Source: Sphingobium sp. EP60837 (GTDB lineage: Bacteria > Pseudomonadota > Alphaproteobacteria > Sphingomonadales > Sphingomonadaceae). From it: 64,000 bases of DNA. Within the stretch, counting starts at the first letter, position 1. Each line of letters opens with the position of its first letter. The stretch lies in the NCBI RefSeq assembly GCF_001658005.1, contig NZ_CP015988.1, positions 186,001 through 250,000 on the forward strand. The letters are read 5' to 3'. The position numbers were made by a program, and so were the translations under genes. Below, piece after piece: positions 52,786 to 61,179 of this stretch. The notes beneath the pieces were generated by a model, which saw only the letters and a list, made by a program, of their open reading frames with translations, was not told where the DNA came from and did not search any database.

Positions 52786-53130
52786 ATGAGCATCAACTTC
52801 TGCGAACGGCCTGGGCTGGCCGGGAGCGGCCGCTGGCTTGGCGTTCCTCGGCTTCCTCTCCTTTCGGTGAGCAAGCCGGGGATCGAACGCGCACAGCATC
52901 TGGCAAGCATCCCGATCCTGAGCGTTTCATCAGCGGCTCTCGCGACACATTGGCGAGCATGGACCTGCTCAAGCCTCTCATTGCCTCTTGGCGACCGTGC
53001 CACGTTGCGGATCATCGACCATGCGGATCATAGCTTCAAGGTCAGTGCAAAAAGCGGCCGCGCTGCCAGCTATGCAGAAGCCGAAACGCTGGATGGGCTG
53101 ACAGGCTGGATCGGCCTGAACTTGGGGTAA
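52786..53130 (+). pseudogene. Frameshifted fragment of an alpha/beta hydrolase (KANL3/Tex30-like)
   Basis: One open frame spans this stretch, but homology jumps between frames. The third frame gives GLAFLGF near 52830-52850. The open frame gives KPGIERAQHLASIPIL. A shifted frame gives ISGSRDTLASMDLLKPLIAS. The open frame resumes with LGDRATLRIIDHADHSFKVS and ends in DGLTGWIGL. Joined, these make a typical C-terminal part of a dienelactone-hydrolase-like protein with its acid (SRD) and histidine (DHSF). At least three frameshifts and loss of the N-terminal half make it a pseudogene. Confidence 0.75.
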
Positions 53131-53240
53131 AACCGGTCAACTGAATCATGGGCGCGTCCATCCAGCTCTCCGGCGGAAAGGCGTAAGGGCTTCGATCATG
53201 GTACAAGACGCAGGCGGCCGCCATTTGCTATTGCACGGGA

Positions 53241-54131
53241 ATGAGCATCATGTCTGGCGTTACATCCTATCGACGGATCGGGATCATCGGCTCCGGCCGG
53301 GTAGCGTCCGCCCTTGGACTCGCTCTTGGCGAGCTCTCGGTAGAGCCGCTTGCGCTCTGGAGCCGCGATCCTGCACGATGTTCTGGCGCGGCCGCCTTAA
53401 TAGGAAGGGCCGTTGCCGCGCAGCGAATGGTCGACATCGCCAAGACCTGCGATCTCATCATCCTTGCCGTTTCGGACGACGCGCTCGAACAGAGCATCTT
53501 CGATCTCGCTGCCGTTGGCGGGACTGCAACTCCCTTTGTCTTCCATGTCAGTGGACGCACCGGTGCTGCCATATTGTCGCCACTCGTTGCCAAGGGATGG
53601 CTTACCGCAGCCATCCATCCCGCCATGACCTTCATCGGTGACCCGCAGGCGGAGGTCCGGCAGATGATCGGGGCGCACTTTGCTGTAACCGGCTCGACGG
53701 GCCAGGCGAATGCAGCAGCCCATGCCATCGTCGCACATCTGGGTGGCGTTCCGGTCGACATCGCCGAAGAGCATCGGCCGCTCTACCATGCTGCCCTGTG
53801 TCATGGCGCCAATCACTTGGTCACGCTGATCGCCGGCTCCTGCGAGGCGCTGGCAGTCGCTGGTGTGGACAATCCCGCCGCGCTTCTCGCGCCGCTGGCC
53901 CGCGCCGCGCTGGAGAACAGTCTTGGCAAGGGCATGGCTGGCTTGTCAGGTCCTTTGCTGCGAGGCGATGAAGAGACGATTGCCGGGCATATCTTCGCCT
54001 TAGGTAAGGACTGCCCCTCTCTCCTGCCGCCTTATCAGGCGATGGGGCTGGCGACACTTGACGCGCTGCAACGGCTGAACGGAAGGGAAGAGCCTTCGCC
54101 CTGCCGACCTATGCTGGAGATGGGTCGATGA
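53241..54131 (+). CDS. Rossmann-fold DUF2520 protein
   Basis: A 296-residue protein. The N-terminal NAD(P)-binding fold begins RIGIIGSGRVASALGLALGE. A helical DUF2520 domain follows (HIVAHLGGVPVDI-type segment near residue 170; HRPLYHAALCHGANHLVTLI). It resembles pyrroline-5-carboxylate or ketopantoate reductases, but its reaction is not known. ATGs at 53241 and 53250 are both possible. The stop overlaps the next gene by ATGA, so the two act together or are at least coexpressed. Confidence 0.83.
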   Translation: MSIMSGVTSYRRIGIIGSGRVASALGLALGELSVEPLALWSRDPARCSGAAALIGRAVAAQRMVDIAKTCDLIILAVSDDALEQSIFDLAAVGGTATPFVFHVSGRTGAAILSPLVAKGWLTAAIHPAMTFIGDPQAEVRQMIGAHFAVTGSTGQANAAAHAIVAHLGGVPVDIAEEHRPLYHAALCHGANHLVTLIAGSCEALAVAGVDNPAALLAPLARAALENSLGKGMAGLSGPLLRGDEETIAGHIFALGKDCPSLLPPYQAMGLATLDALQRLNGREEPSPCRPMLEMGR

Positions 54132-54784
54132 CGAAGCTGTTGCTAGCAGGCGCAACCGGACTGGTCGGTAGCGAAGCACTTGCTCTATCTTTGGCAAACG
54201 AGCGGGTGACGAAAGTCATAGCGCCAACCCGCCGGCCGCTTACGCCCCACCCCAAGCTCCTCAATCCCATTGTGGAGGCCGGTAGCCTTCCGTTGACCGC
54301 CGATTGGTGGGCCGTTGATGGCGGCGTCTGCGCGATCGGAACGACAAGGGCTAAGACTCCATCGCCCGCAGCGTACCGCGCCATCGACTTCGATTATGCT
54401 CTCGCCATCGCCACGCGGATACGAGAGGGCGGCGCGCGCCGCTTCGCCCTCACGTCTTCCATGGGCGCAAACGCGCGATCACAATTCCTGTACTCACGGA
54501 CCAAGGGCGAGTTGGAGGACGCCGTCACACGTCTCGGCTTTCCCTCGCTGACCATAGTCCGTCCCGGTTTCATCGGCGGAGAACGGAAGGAGCATCGGCC
54601 GATGGAACATATTTTAGGCGAGGTTCTGCGCCTCGCTGATCCCATCCTGCCGCCCATGGCGCGGATCAGCCCCGCAAGGACAATAGCCGCTTTTCTCATC
54701 GAGGCGGCAATCGGCGGAGCGATCGGCAGCCACCGCGTCAGCGCGGCGGATATCGCGCGTGCCGCAATGAACCATCACCCATAA
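54128..54784 (+). CDS. NAD(P)H-binding short-chain protein (HTATIP2-like)
   Basis: A 218-residue atypical short-chain dehydrogenase fold. The nucleotide-binding loop is LLAGATGLVGSEAL, and SSMGANARSQFLYSRTKGEL carries the Ser and Tyr-x-x-x-Lys-like pattern (YSRTK). VRPGFIGGERKEHRP is typical of the NAD(P)H-binding/HTATIP2 family. The substrate is unknown. It is coupled by ATGA to the DUF2520 gene. Confidence 0.85.
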   Translation: MTKLLLAGATGLVGSEALALSLANERVTKVIAPTRRPLTPHPKLLNPIVEAGSLPLTADWWAVDGGVCAIGTTRAKTPSPAAYRAIDFDYALAIATRIREGGARRFALTSSMGANARSQFLYSRTKGELEDAVTRLGFPSLTIVRPGFIGGERKEHRPMEHILGEVLRLADPILPPMARISPARTIAAFLIEAAIGGAIGSHRVSAADIARAAMNHHP

Positions 54785-55019
54785 CTCGGATCATGCGTCG
54801 CTCGCCAAAGTGTGGGTTCGCGGCCTGGGGATAAAGCCCCACCCTTCTTTGCCGCTCAAAAGGCAAAATCATATTTCCAACTGCTGACCTTCAGCTGTTG
54901 ATGGACGTGATGATTTCAGACTGAAAGCCGTCAGAGCCGCGTTGAGGTGCGGTGGATCAGCGTCTACCCCTGCTACGCGGCGCTCCTCATACGTCTGGTC
55001 CGCGACGCGCCGGCTCGTG

Positions 55020-55454
55020 TCAGCCATGTCCCTCGACAGCGAAGCCAGCAAGCACTTCAGCCAAAGGTTCAACGCTCTCGATATTACCCTGAAGTGCATC
55101 ATTCAATGCATCTTCGACCTTATTAGCAATGAACCGCGAAGGCCCGGCATAAGCGAGAGACCAGGTTAAAAACCGCCGGACGTCGTAAGGTCCAGATGCA
55201 ATCGTTCGAACATCCTCATGTCGAGGGTCTCGAATAATGCTTTGCTTGAGCTCGGCTATGGCGGCGGGCGTGCCTTCAAGATATTGCGCGAAGCGGCGGC
55301 CGGTAAACAGAAGCGCGCCCGTTACCCCTAGCAACCGATTGCGCGGTCTTGAGACGTCGACGATATCTCGTACTTGTTCATCAACCTGCACGGCCCCCAA
55401 GCGGCTCGTGCTGATATAAAACCATCGCTCAAACATGTGAACGCTATAGAACAT
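55020..55454 (-). CDS. BLUF-domain blue-light sensor (first copy)
   Basis: A 144-residue protein made almost only of a BLUF domain. The flavin-binding Tyr is in ERWFYISTS, the Asn in SRPRNRLLGVTG, the key Gln in RRFAQYLEGT, and the usual RDPRHEDV and RRFLTWSLAY follow. Stand-alone BLUF proteins sense blue light through FAD and act on a partner protein. The true start is uncertain: 55436 or 55454 fit the domain. A frame opening at 55526 would run through a 13-base-pair hairpin and is less likely. Confidence 0.87.
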   Translation of the reverse strand: MFYSVHMFERWFYISTSRLGAVQVDEQVRDIVDVSRPRNRLLGVTGALLFTGRRFAQYLEGTPAAIAELKQSIIRDPRHEDVRTIASGPYDVRRFLTWSLAYAGPSRFIANKVEDALNDALQGNIESVEPLAEVLAGFAVEGHG

Positions 55455-55471
55455 TCGTACAAAAGGAGTAA

Positions 55472-55512
55472 AGACGAGGCGCACGGTGGGGACCGTTCTG
55501 TGCGCCTCGTCT
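55472..55512. promoter_or_regulatory. Strong hairpin in the 5' leader of the first BLUF gene
   Basis: AGACGAGGCGCAC (55472-55484) and GTGCGCCTCGTCT (55500-55512) are perfect 13-base arms around a 15-base loop. On the minus strand the stem ends 18 bases before the ATG at 55454 and is followed by TTTACTCCTTTTG. It may control translation or attenuate transcription of the BLUF gene. Confidence 0.55.
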
Positions 55513-55599
55513 ATACCGGTGGCCATTCCTTCGGGGGAGGAGATGACCGATCGAAGGACTCCCTCTTACGGATTCTTGGTTAACAGGCACCCAGCGCGA

Positions 55600-55619
55600 C
55601 TGTCGTAAAAATACGACAG
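55600..55619. promoter_or_regulatory. Inverted repeat between the BLUF and PilZ genes
   Basis: CTGTCGTA (55600-55607), AAAA, TACGACAG (55612-55619): perfect eight-base arms with a four-base loop. It lies in the divergent region between the BLUF and PilZ genes, 64 bases before the PilZ start, where an operator would be expected. Confidence 0.45.
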
Positions 55620-55682
55620 CCCTATGTCCCCGTTCCTTAGGCTCGCAGCGCTAGCGCCCCTCCCAAAATTCGGAGGTCCGCA

Positions 55683-56252
55683 ATGTTCGAACAGAAAATC
55701 GAGGCTTTCAGCACAACTGAGGGTGGCGCAGACCTGCGACGTCACCCTCGGCGGACGGTGTTCAAATCGGCGTTGCTCTACCCCGTCATCAAAGAAGCGA
55801 GCTTGTCGATCACGAATGTCTCCAGCCAAGGCCTCAGCGGCCGAAGCGCGTTGTCACTGGGCTTGCGCGATGAAGTGCATATCAGCTTCAATGCGACAGA
55901 TTTTCTCACCGCGGAAGTCCGCTGGACGAACGGCAGCCAGTGCGGCTTGCTGATGGAAGAGCCGCTGCTTTGGCTTGGCGGGCATGAGACCTTCATGAAC
56001 CAACTCGCACCTGATGATCCACCCAGGGAGACCCGTATTTCAGTGGACATGCCCGCTACGATTGTTACTTCAGCGCCCGTCATGGTCGGCACGATCCGCA
56101 ATCTGTCCGTCGAGGGCATGATGATTGAGACGGCAGGCCTGAGAGAAGGCACGCGGCTCCTGGTGAAAAGCCGTGGACGAGGCGTGCGAATGGGCCGCGT
56201 GCAATGGTCGAGCGGCGGGATGGTGGGTGTATTTTTCGAAAGCGGAATTTAG
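55683..56252 (+). CDS. Protein with two PilZ domains
   Basis: A 189-residue protein with two PilZ-like repeats. The first has RRHPRRTVFKSALLYPV followed by ITNVSSQGLSGRS. The second has RETRISVDMPATIV followed by TIRNLSVEGMMIETAG. The arginine cluster and the (D/N)-x-S-x-x-G motif of PilZ bind cyclic di-GMP; the first repeat has RRHPRR and SSQG, the second lacks the RxxxR cluster and may be a non-binding partner. It probably links cyclic di-GMP to motility or surface functions. Confidence 0.82.
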   Translation: MFEQKIEAFSTTEGGADLRRHPRRTVFKSALLYPVIKEASLSITNVSSQGLSGRSALSLGLRDEVHISFNATDFLTAEVRWTNGSQCGLLMEEPLLWLGGHETFMNQLAPDDPPRETRISVDMPATIVTSAPVMVGTIRNLSVEGMMIETAGLREGTRLLVKSRGRGVRMGRVQWSSGGMVGVFFESGI

Positions 56253-56322
56253 TAAAGCATAGTTGACAACCATCTCTACAATGACGTTACGCGGCTAAGG
56301 AGAGGAGCAAGAGTCGTTCGCG

Positions 56323-56943
56323 ATGGGCGCAAAATGTCCCGTATATATCGTTCTCAAAGACGCCAGCATCCGCCGACACCTGGTGGAGACTCTTCGCGCA
56401 GAGCTATATCATCCAACGCCATTTGCTTCCGGTAGCGACTTTCTCGAAGCTCTCAATCACCTTCCCGCAGGTGTAGCACTCTTAGATTTGCATCTTGCGG
56501 ACAATTGGGTTGATGTGCTGACGCAACTGCTATGGACCCGCAAGGATATTCCGGTGGTGATTACGGCCGAGAATGCCAATATCCAGACAGTAGTTCAGGT
56601 CATAAAAGTAGGCGCTGACGATTTCCTTGAGCAGCCTTTTTCAAAGAAAATGCTTCTGGAAGTAATCGATCAGGCGTCCGATCTTCTAGCCTCGAGAGAA
56701 GATCTCCAGAGGCAGAGAGCTCGCGCGGACTCTTTGCTGAAAAAACTTACGAGACGAGAGCTAGAGGTATTAAGGTTGATCCAATCCAACAAGAGCAATG
56801 AAGCTGCAGCCAATGAACTGCATCTTAGCGTCAGAACGATAGAGACATACCGCCTACGCATCATGAGAAAATGCGGCGTCACGAAATTTTCGGATGCAAT
56901 TTCAGTCGTGGCGACCGCTTTGGATGGCCGCAGCAAGCTTTGA
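56323..56943 (+). CDS. FixJ/LuxR-type response regulator with atypical receiver
   Basis: A 206-residue protein. The receiver domain (1-120) keeps the phosphorylatable Asp55 (VALLDLHL) and a Thr in VVITAENA. The acidic pair at the start is only partly kept (VYIVLKDAS), and the conserved lysine is Gln104 (FLEQPF). The output is a LuxR helix-turn-helix (LTRRELEVLRLIQSNKSNEA, then LHLSVRTIETYRLRIMRKCG). It may act without ordinary phosphorylation. No histidine kinase is adjacent. Confidence 0.88.
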   Translation: MGAKCPVYIVLKDASIRRHLVETLRAELYHPTPFASGSDFLEALNHLPAGVALLDLHLADNWVDVLTQLLWTRKDIPVVITAENANIQTVVQVIKVGADDFLEQPFSKKMLLEVIDQASDLLASREDLQRQRARADSLLKKLTRRELEVLRLIQSNKSNEAAANELHLSVRTIETYRLRIMRKCGVTKFSDAISVVATALDGRSKL

Positions 56944-57374
56944 GTGGCATCGCCCTTACTCCCGTCACCAGCCATGTGCAGCACAATGGGGGTCTGTCCC
57001 GAACTGGCTAGCCGACATCATAGCGAAGGCATCAACGCCAGATCAAAAGCCGAATGTCTCGCGGGTGTTGAACGTCTCATGTCCTTCTTGATATGGGGTA
57101 GTTCTCCAGACGGCCGAAGAGAATGGGTTTGGCACAGCGCGTCAACGAAAGAACTGAGCTCATCCGCTCCATTCGGCTGAACCAGCAGGCAACGAACCAT
57201 CATCAAAGGGGGCCAGTTTTAGGTGTCGCCAAGGGGACTCTTCCCGATTTCGCTTGAAAGAACTCTGCAGCTTATTGGATTTGTTCTTCGGGGCGCTGCC
57301 AGCCCAACGCGGTGACATGATCCGCTCAGTTGTCAGGCCTTTGCTCGATTTTGCTTCGCTCGGCTAACCGCTCG
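56944..57374. other. Intergenic region with an IS relic
   Basis: 430 bases between the response regulator and a Crp/Fnr gene. The only recognised content is the decayed right end of an IS21-family element at 57167-57229. Open frames across it have no known content. Confidence 0.5.
57167..57229 (+). mobile_element. Relic of the IS21 right end
   Basis: From GAACCAGCAGGCAAC to the terminal GGTGTCGC, these bases match the last part of the intact IS21 element at 25836-25888 with only two substitutions; similarity fades upstream of 57170. No istB or istA coding remains are visible to the left. It is either the scar of an older copy removed by deletion or a solo end. Confidence 0.85.
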
Positions 57375-58103
57375 CTAGTGTGCCAAGTGGAGATAGGCAG
57401 GCGTGAATCCGCCTGCTTCTGCCAGACGGCTCCAGTCCGGGATCATCACTGATCGCCTGCCCCGCTGTATGATGCCATCGACATCGAGTGCCTTGAACAT
57501 TCGATTGACGTGAACCGGCGTCAGACCCAGCGCATCTCCGAGTTGTTCTTGAGTGAGGGGAAGATGGACCTTGGAACGGCTTCCTATGCCGGCATGTTCC
57601 TGCTTCATCGCAAGTTCGCACAGCAAATGAGCAAGTCTAGCGCGCGCATCCCGCCGCCCTATCCTGACGACCCATTCCTGAAAAACCGATGCGTCGGCGA
57701 TTGATCCCATCCAAATGGCCTCAGCCACAGCTGGGCGAGAACGGGTCAGCTGTAGGACCGCTTCCATTGGAATATCGGCAAGCTTTGCAGGAGTGACCAG
57801 CTGGATGCTTTGGGGGGCGCCATGGAGCATGGAAAAATGGAGGTCGATAAAATCGCCTTCCATATGAAAGCCAACAATCTGACGCCCGCCATCGTTCACC
57901 AGCCGATACCGCTGCGCAAAGCCGTTCAGCAGGATAGCGCAAGAGGTGGGGCTCTGGCCGGCACGGATGATGTGCTGACCTGCCGTCATTGTCCGTGTTG
58001 TATAGGGAAGCGCGCCAATGGCTTGGCGGTCGGCATCCGACAGTTCCGCTCTCTCGCTGAGTTTTGCGGCTATTTTTCTCAGCGGCTGTTTCTCATCTCC
58101 CAA
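57375..58103 (-). CDS. Crp/Fnr-family regulator (first copy)
   Basis: A 242-residue Crp/Fnr regulator. The N-terminal cyclic-nucleotide-like domain contains IIRAGQSPTSCAILLNGFAQ and RQIVGFHMEGDFIDLHFSML. The C-terminal winged helix contains LTQEQLGDALGLTPVHVNRM. There is no N-terminal cysteine cluster for an iron-sulfur centre. It is closely similar to the protein at 59743-60558, for example in QRYR, RQIVGFH and WVV-IGRR segments. The signal is unknown. Confidence 0.88.
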   Translation of the reverse strand: MGDEKQPLRKIAAKLSERAELSDADRQAIGALPYTTRTMTAGQHIIRAGQSPTSCAILLNGFAQRYRLVNDGGRQIVGFHMEGDFIDLHFSMLHGAPQSIQLVTPAKLADIPMEAVLQLTRSRPAVAEAIWMGSIADASVFQEWVVRIGRRDARARLAHLLCELAMKQEHAGIGSRSKVHLPLTQEQLGDALGLTPVHVNRMFKALDVDGIIQRGRRSVMIPDWSRLAEAGGFTPAYLHLAH

Positions 58104-58343
58104 GGACTTGTCCTATTTTTTTGCCGACCAACAACAGCCACTTCAACTATCATAGGCAACAAGGGCAACAATATGCACTAATGTAGGTTAAGCCTTCTTC
58201 GTCAGTGAGCTAGCGGTGGGCATGACGTTGGATATGTTCAATAGCATCAAAAGAACGGCACCCGGCGGGTTCCACTCAAGTTGCCGGGTCTGCAGATCCG
58301 CACTCCTTGGGGGCGTCATGCGCAAAGAGACTTTACCCGAGCA
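58104..58343. other. Intergenic region upstream of the first Crp/Fnr gene
   Basis: Together with the hairpins up to 58400 this is a 344-base gap. It should include the promoter of the Crp/Fnr gene at its left end; an AT-rich stretch at 58110-58160 fits. No operator was recognised. Confidence 0.3.
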
Positions 58344-58344
58344 A

Positions 58345-58400
58345 GAAAAATGGGCTGGCGTAGTCACCAGCCCAAGGAGAGTTCCTTCTCGCAAGGAACT
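58345..58400 (-). terminator. Tandem hairpins, terminator of the acetoacetyl-CoA reductase gene
   Basis: Read on the minus strand, downstream of the gene ending at 58448, a perfect AGTTCCTT-GCGAG-AAGGAACT stem (58400-58380) comes first. GGGCTGG-N8-CCAGCCC (58373-58352) follows, then ATTTTTCTT. The second stem plus T-tract is a good rho-independent terminator. Confidence 0.72.
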
Positions 58401-58447
58401 CGGGGTCTCACCTGAATTCTGTTCCTCCGACTACAGCACTGCCACGT

Positions 58448-59170
58448 TCAGTACATGTGCTGCCCGCCATTGATGGATAAGGTACTTCCAGTGATGAAGG
58501 CGGCGTGATCACTGCACAGAAAGCCGACGCCGCGAGCGATCTCTGCAGCCTGTCCGAGACGACCTACAGGGATCTTGCCAACGATCTTCTCAAGCACGGC
58601 TGCTGGGACGGCCGCAACCATGTCCGTATCAACATAACCCGGCGCGATAGCGTTCACGGTCACGCCATATTTTGCGCCTTCCTGCGCCAGCGCCTTGGTG
58701 AAACCGTGAATGCCCGATTTAGCCGCTGCGTAATTCACCTGGCCATATTGACCCGCTTGTCCGTTGACGGATCCGATATTGACGATGCGACCCCAGCCGC
58801 GCGCCCGCATATCTCCAAATGTCGCCTTCGCCATGTTGAAACAGCCACCAAGATTGGTCCGCATGACCTCATTCCAGTCATCAAAGCTCATCTTGGCGAG
58901 AACGCCGTCTCGCGTAATGCCTGCATTGTTGATGACGATATCGATGGGGCCCAATGTTTCGGCGATCTGCGCGCAACCGACGAGGCAGGCATCATGATCA
59001 GCAACATCCCACCGAAAGGCTTGAATGCCGGTGCGATCCGTGAACGCGCGCGCCTTCTCGTCATTTCCCGCATAATTGGCGGCCACGATACAGCCCTGTT
59101 CTTTCAATGCGAGGCTGATCGCTTCCCCAATCCCCCGTGTACCTCCGGTAACAACAGCAACTCTGGTCAT
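58448..59170 (-). CDS. phaB: Acetoacetyl-CoA reductase
   Basis: A 240-residue short-chain dehydrogenase. The NADPH loop is VVTGGTRGIGEAISLAL, the structural motif is INNAGITRD, and the catalytic residues are in NIGSVNGQAGQYGQVNYAAA followed by KSG. The match to PhaB/PhbB is strong over the whole length (PGYVDTDMVAAVP, SINGGQHMY). It reduces acetoacetyl-CoA to (R)-3-hydroxybutyryl-CoA for polyhydroxybutyrate. A FabG-like role is less likely. No phaA or phaC is adjacent. Confidence 0.9.
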   Translation of the reverse strand: MTRVAVVTGGTRGIGEAISLALKEQGCIVAANYAGNDEKARAFTDRTGIQAFRWDVADHDACLVGCAQIAETLGPIDIVINNAGITRDGVLAKMSFDDWNEVMRTNLGGCFNMAKATFGDMRARGWGRIVNIGSVNGQAGQYGQVNYAAAKSGIHGFTKALAQEGAKYGVTVNAIAPGYVDTDMVAAVPAAVLEKIVGKIPVGRLGQAAEIARGVGFLCSDHAAFITGSTLSINGGQHMY

Positions 59171-59742
59171 TCAGCCTCCTCAGATAAATATGCGGCTGCG
59201 TGAGCTCGAGGGGAGCTTCTAGCCGGTTAACGCGAGATTCTATGGCTCTGACGGTTCTTTAGGGTCGATTGACCCGCAGGTGCCATGCGATCGCCCGAAT
59301 TGGAAAGACGACATCCATATACCGCTTCGACAGCGCTCAGCAGGGAGGGGGAATAGTGCTTGGACTGACAAAGCTTGTTCAAGGACATCAAATACTCCGA
59401 TGGGCATGTGCCAGAGCACACAGCCAACAAATGACTTCGCAACAGATATAGTCAGCGATCTGGATCTTGGTGATCAGATACCCTATTGCGAAGCGGTGAC
59501 GATCCGCGTTCTCAGATATGTGAGACGTCAAAATTCCAAGATCGAATATTACTAGTTCATACTAGAAAGGTTTTGCTCAGAAATCGCGTGGATAATGATA
59601 GCATCTGGCTCCCGCTACAATGCAGCCGTATCGCTCCCTTCCGTAACGGAAACTTCAACCAACGCATCGATTCTGTCAACAGAAGCGCACAGGATTTATT
59701 TTTAAATTTTGTTAAACTTGAGCGTTCATTACTTTAATGTGA
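59171..59742. other. Intergenic region between phaB and the second Crp/Fnr gene
   Basis: 570 bases. Open frames (for example 59280-59555) show no domain and have AT-rich, irregular codon use toward 59500-59740. The region should contain the phaB promoter. Nothing else was recognised. Confidence 0.3.
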
Positions 59743-60558
59743 CTATTCGAACAGCGTCGGGCTTTTAGAAGATGCCATTGTCGAGGACTGCCGGGCCTTC
59801 TTGGGCGAAGCGAGGTGAAGATAGGCAGATGAAAATCCCCCGACATCCGCCAGCGACTCCCAATCGGAAATGACCACAGTGCGTTTGTCCCGCCTGATCA
59901 ACCCATTCGCTTCCAACAACTTCAATGTGCGGTTCACGTGAACGACCGTCAAACCCAGCGCATCCCCCAGGCGCTCCTGAGTGAGAGGAAGATCAATTCG
60001 GGACCGGTGTCCAAGCCCGGCATGCTCCTGCCTCAGACCAAGTTCGCACAAAAGATGCGCGATACGCGAGCGCGCGCTGCGGCGGCCTATGCTGACCACC
60101 CACTCCTGGATGATCGAGGCGTCCGCTAGCGAGTCGATCCAGATCGCTTCTGCAACTGCCGGTCGACTACGCATAAGATCAATGAGGGCGCCGTGCGGGA
60201 TGTCGGCGATTTTCGCGGGGGTGAGCAGTTGCACGCTCTGGCTGGCGCGATTGAGCATCGAAAAATGCAGATCGACGAAATCGCCTTCGACATGAAAGCC
60301 GACAATCTGCCTGCCGCCGTCCGACAGCTGCCGGTACCGCTGCGCAAAGCCGCTCACCAGGAGGGTACAGCTCGACGGCGCTTCACCTGCGCGCACCAAA
60401 TGCTGCCCGACTGACCTGGTGCTGGTTGTAAGGGGAAGGGCCAGGATCGCCTCTCGATCCTCTTGCGACAGTTCCGTTCGATCACTCAGCTTGACACACA
60501 AGCGGTGGAGCGGGTGCTGCCCAATTCCCATGATCAGCCCTTCTCTGCTATCGACCAT
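59743..60558 (-). CDS. Crp/Fnr-family regulator (second copy)
   Basis: A 271-residue Crp/Fnr regulator paralogous to the one at 57375-58103. The effector domain has LVRAGEAPSSCTLLVSGFAQ and RQIVGFHVEGDFVDLHFSML; the winged helix has LTQERLGDALGLTVVHVNRT. The C-terminus is longer (a Ser/Lys-rich tail after AYLHLAS). The start at 60558 follows AAAGGTCC. It is divergent from the second BLUF gene with about 90 bases between the starts, so shared control is likely. Confidence 0.88.
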   Translation of the reverse strand: MVDSREGLIMGIGQHPLHRLCVKLSDRTELSQEDREAILALPLTTSTRSVGQHLVRAGEAPSSCTLLVSGFAQRYRQLSDGGRQIVGFHVEGDFVDLHFSMLNRASQSVQLLTPAKIADIPHGALIDLMRSRPAVAEAIWIDSLADASIIQEWVVSIGRRSARSRIAHLLCELGLRQEHAGLGHRSRIDLPLTQERLGDALGLTVVHVNRTLKLLEANGLIRRDKRTVVISDWESLADVGGFSSAYLHLASPKKARQSSTMASSKSPTLFE

Positions 60559-60648
60559 TAGGACCTTTCAGAGTATAGCAAATCGACGGCGTTGCCCAGC
60601 ACACTATCCCGATTAGCCGAGACGCTATCCGGCTTCATCGAAGGGACA

Positions 60649-61119
60649 ATGCTCGTAAACGCTGGCTACCTTAAACTCAGATATCGTAAGCAATCTCGCA
60701 TGTTGGTACGGTCTCTCATCTATGTGAGCGATAGCAACATTTCGCTCCAGTCCGACGAAGGGCAAATCGACGCCATCGTCGATGTGTCACAAAGCAGAAA
60801 TCGCGCGCTTGGCGTGACCGGCGCGCTCATGTTCGCACAGACCAATTTCGTGCACGTTCTGGAAGGCTCACGTTCTGCCGTAGAGGAACTGATGTCGAGC
60901 ATCAGCTGCGACCGACGGCACCGGAATGTCCGGGTGCTCGAAGAAGAAACACTTACATGCAGGCGCTTCCCGAGTTGGGCGATGGCCTATGTGGGGCCAC
61001 CCGCATTGGTAGAGCCTCGTCTCGCGCCCCTCCTGGCATCGACGGAAGCGACGATTGACCCCTTTGCTACCCAGGACATGATCTCTCTTCTGCGCTCATT
61101 CATCTCGTTAGGGCGGTGA
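60649..61119 (+). CDS. BLUF-like protein lacking the photoactive glutamine (second copy)
   Basis: A protein of up to 156 residues with a BLUF fold. The Tyr is kept in RSLIYVSDS and the Asn in SRNRALGVTG. The photochemically essential Gln of F-x-Q-x-LEG is His in NFVHVLEGS (codon CAC at 60853). RRHRNVRVLEEE and RRFPSWAMAY follow as usual. It may bind flavin without the normal photocycle. The start may be 60649, 60700 or an upstream TTG at 60592. It is divergent from the second Crp/Fnr gene. Confidence 0.82.
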   Translation: MLVNAGYLKLRYRKQSRMLVRSLIYVSDSNISLQSDEGQIDAIVDVSQSRNRALGVTGALMFAQTNFVHVLEGSRSAVEELMSSISCDRRHRNVRVLEEETLTCRRFPSWAMAYVGPPALVEPRLAPLLASTEATIDPFATQDMISLLRSFISLGR

Positions 61120-61179
61120 TGCCGCACGCCTCACAGACGCAGAAGAACATCTTAATGAGCAGCCACACGTAAGGATCGA

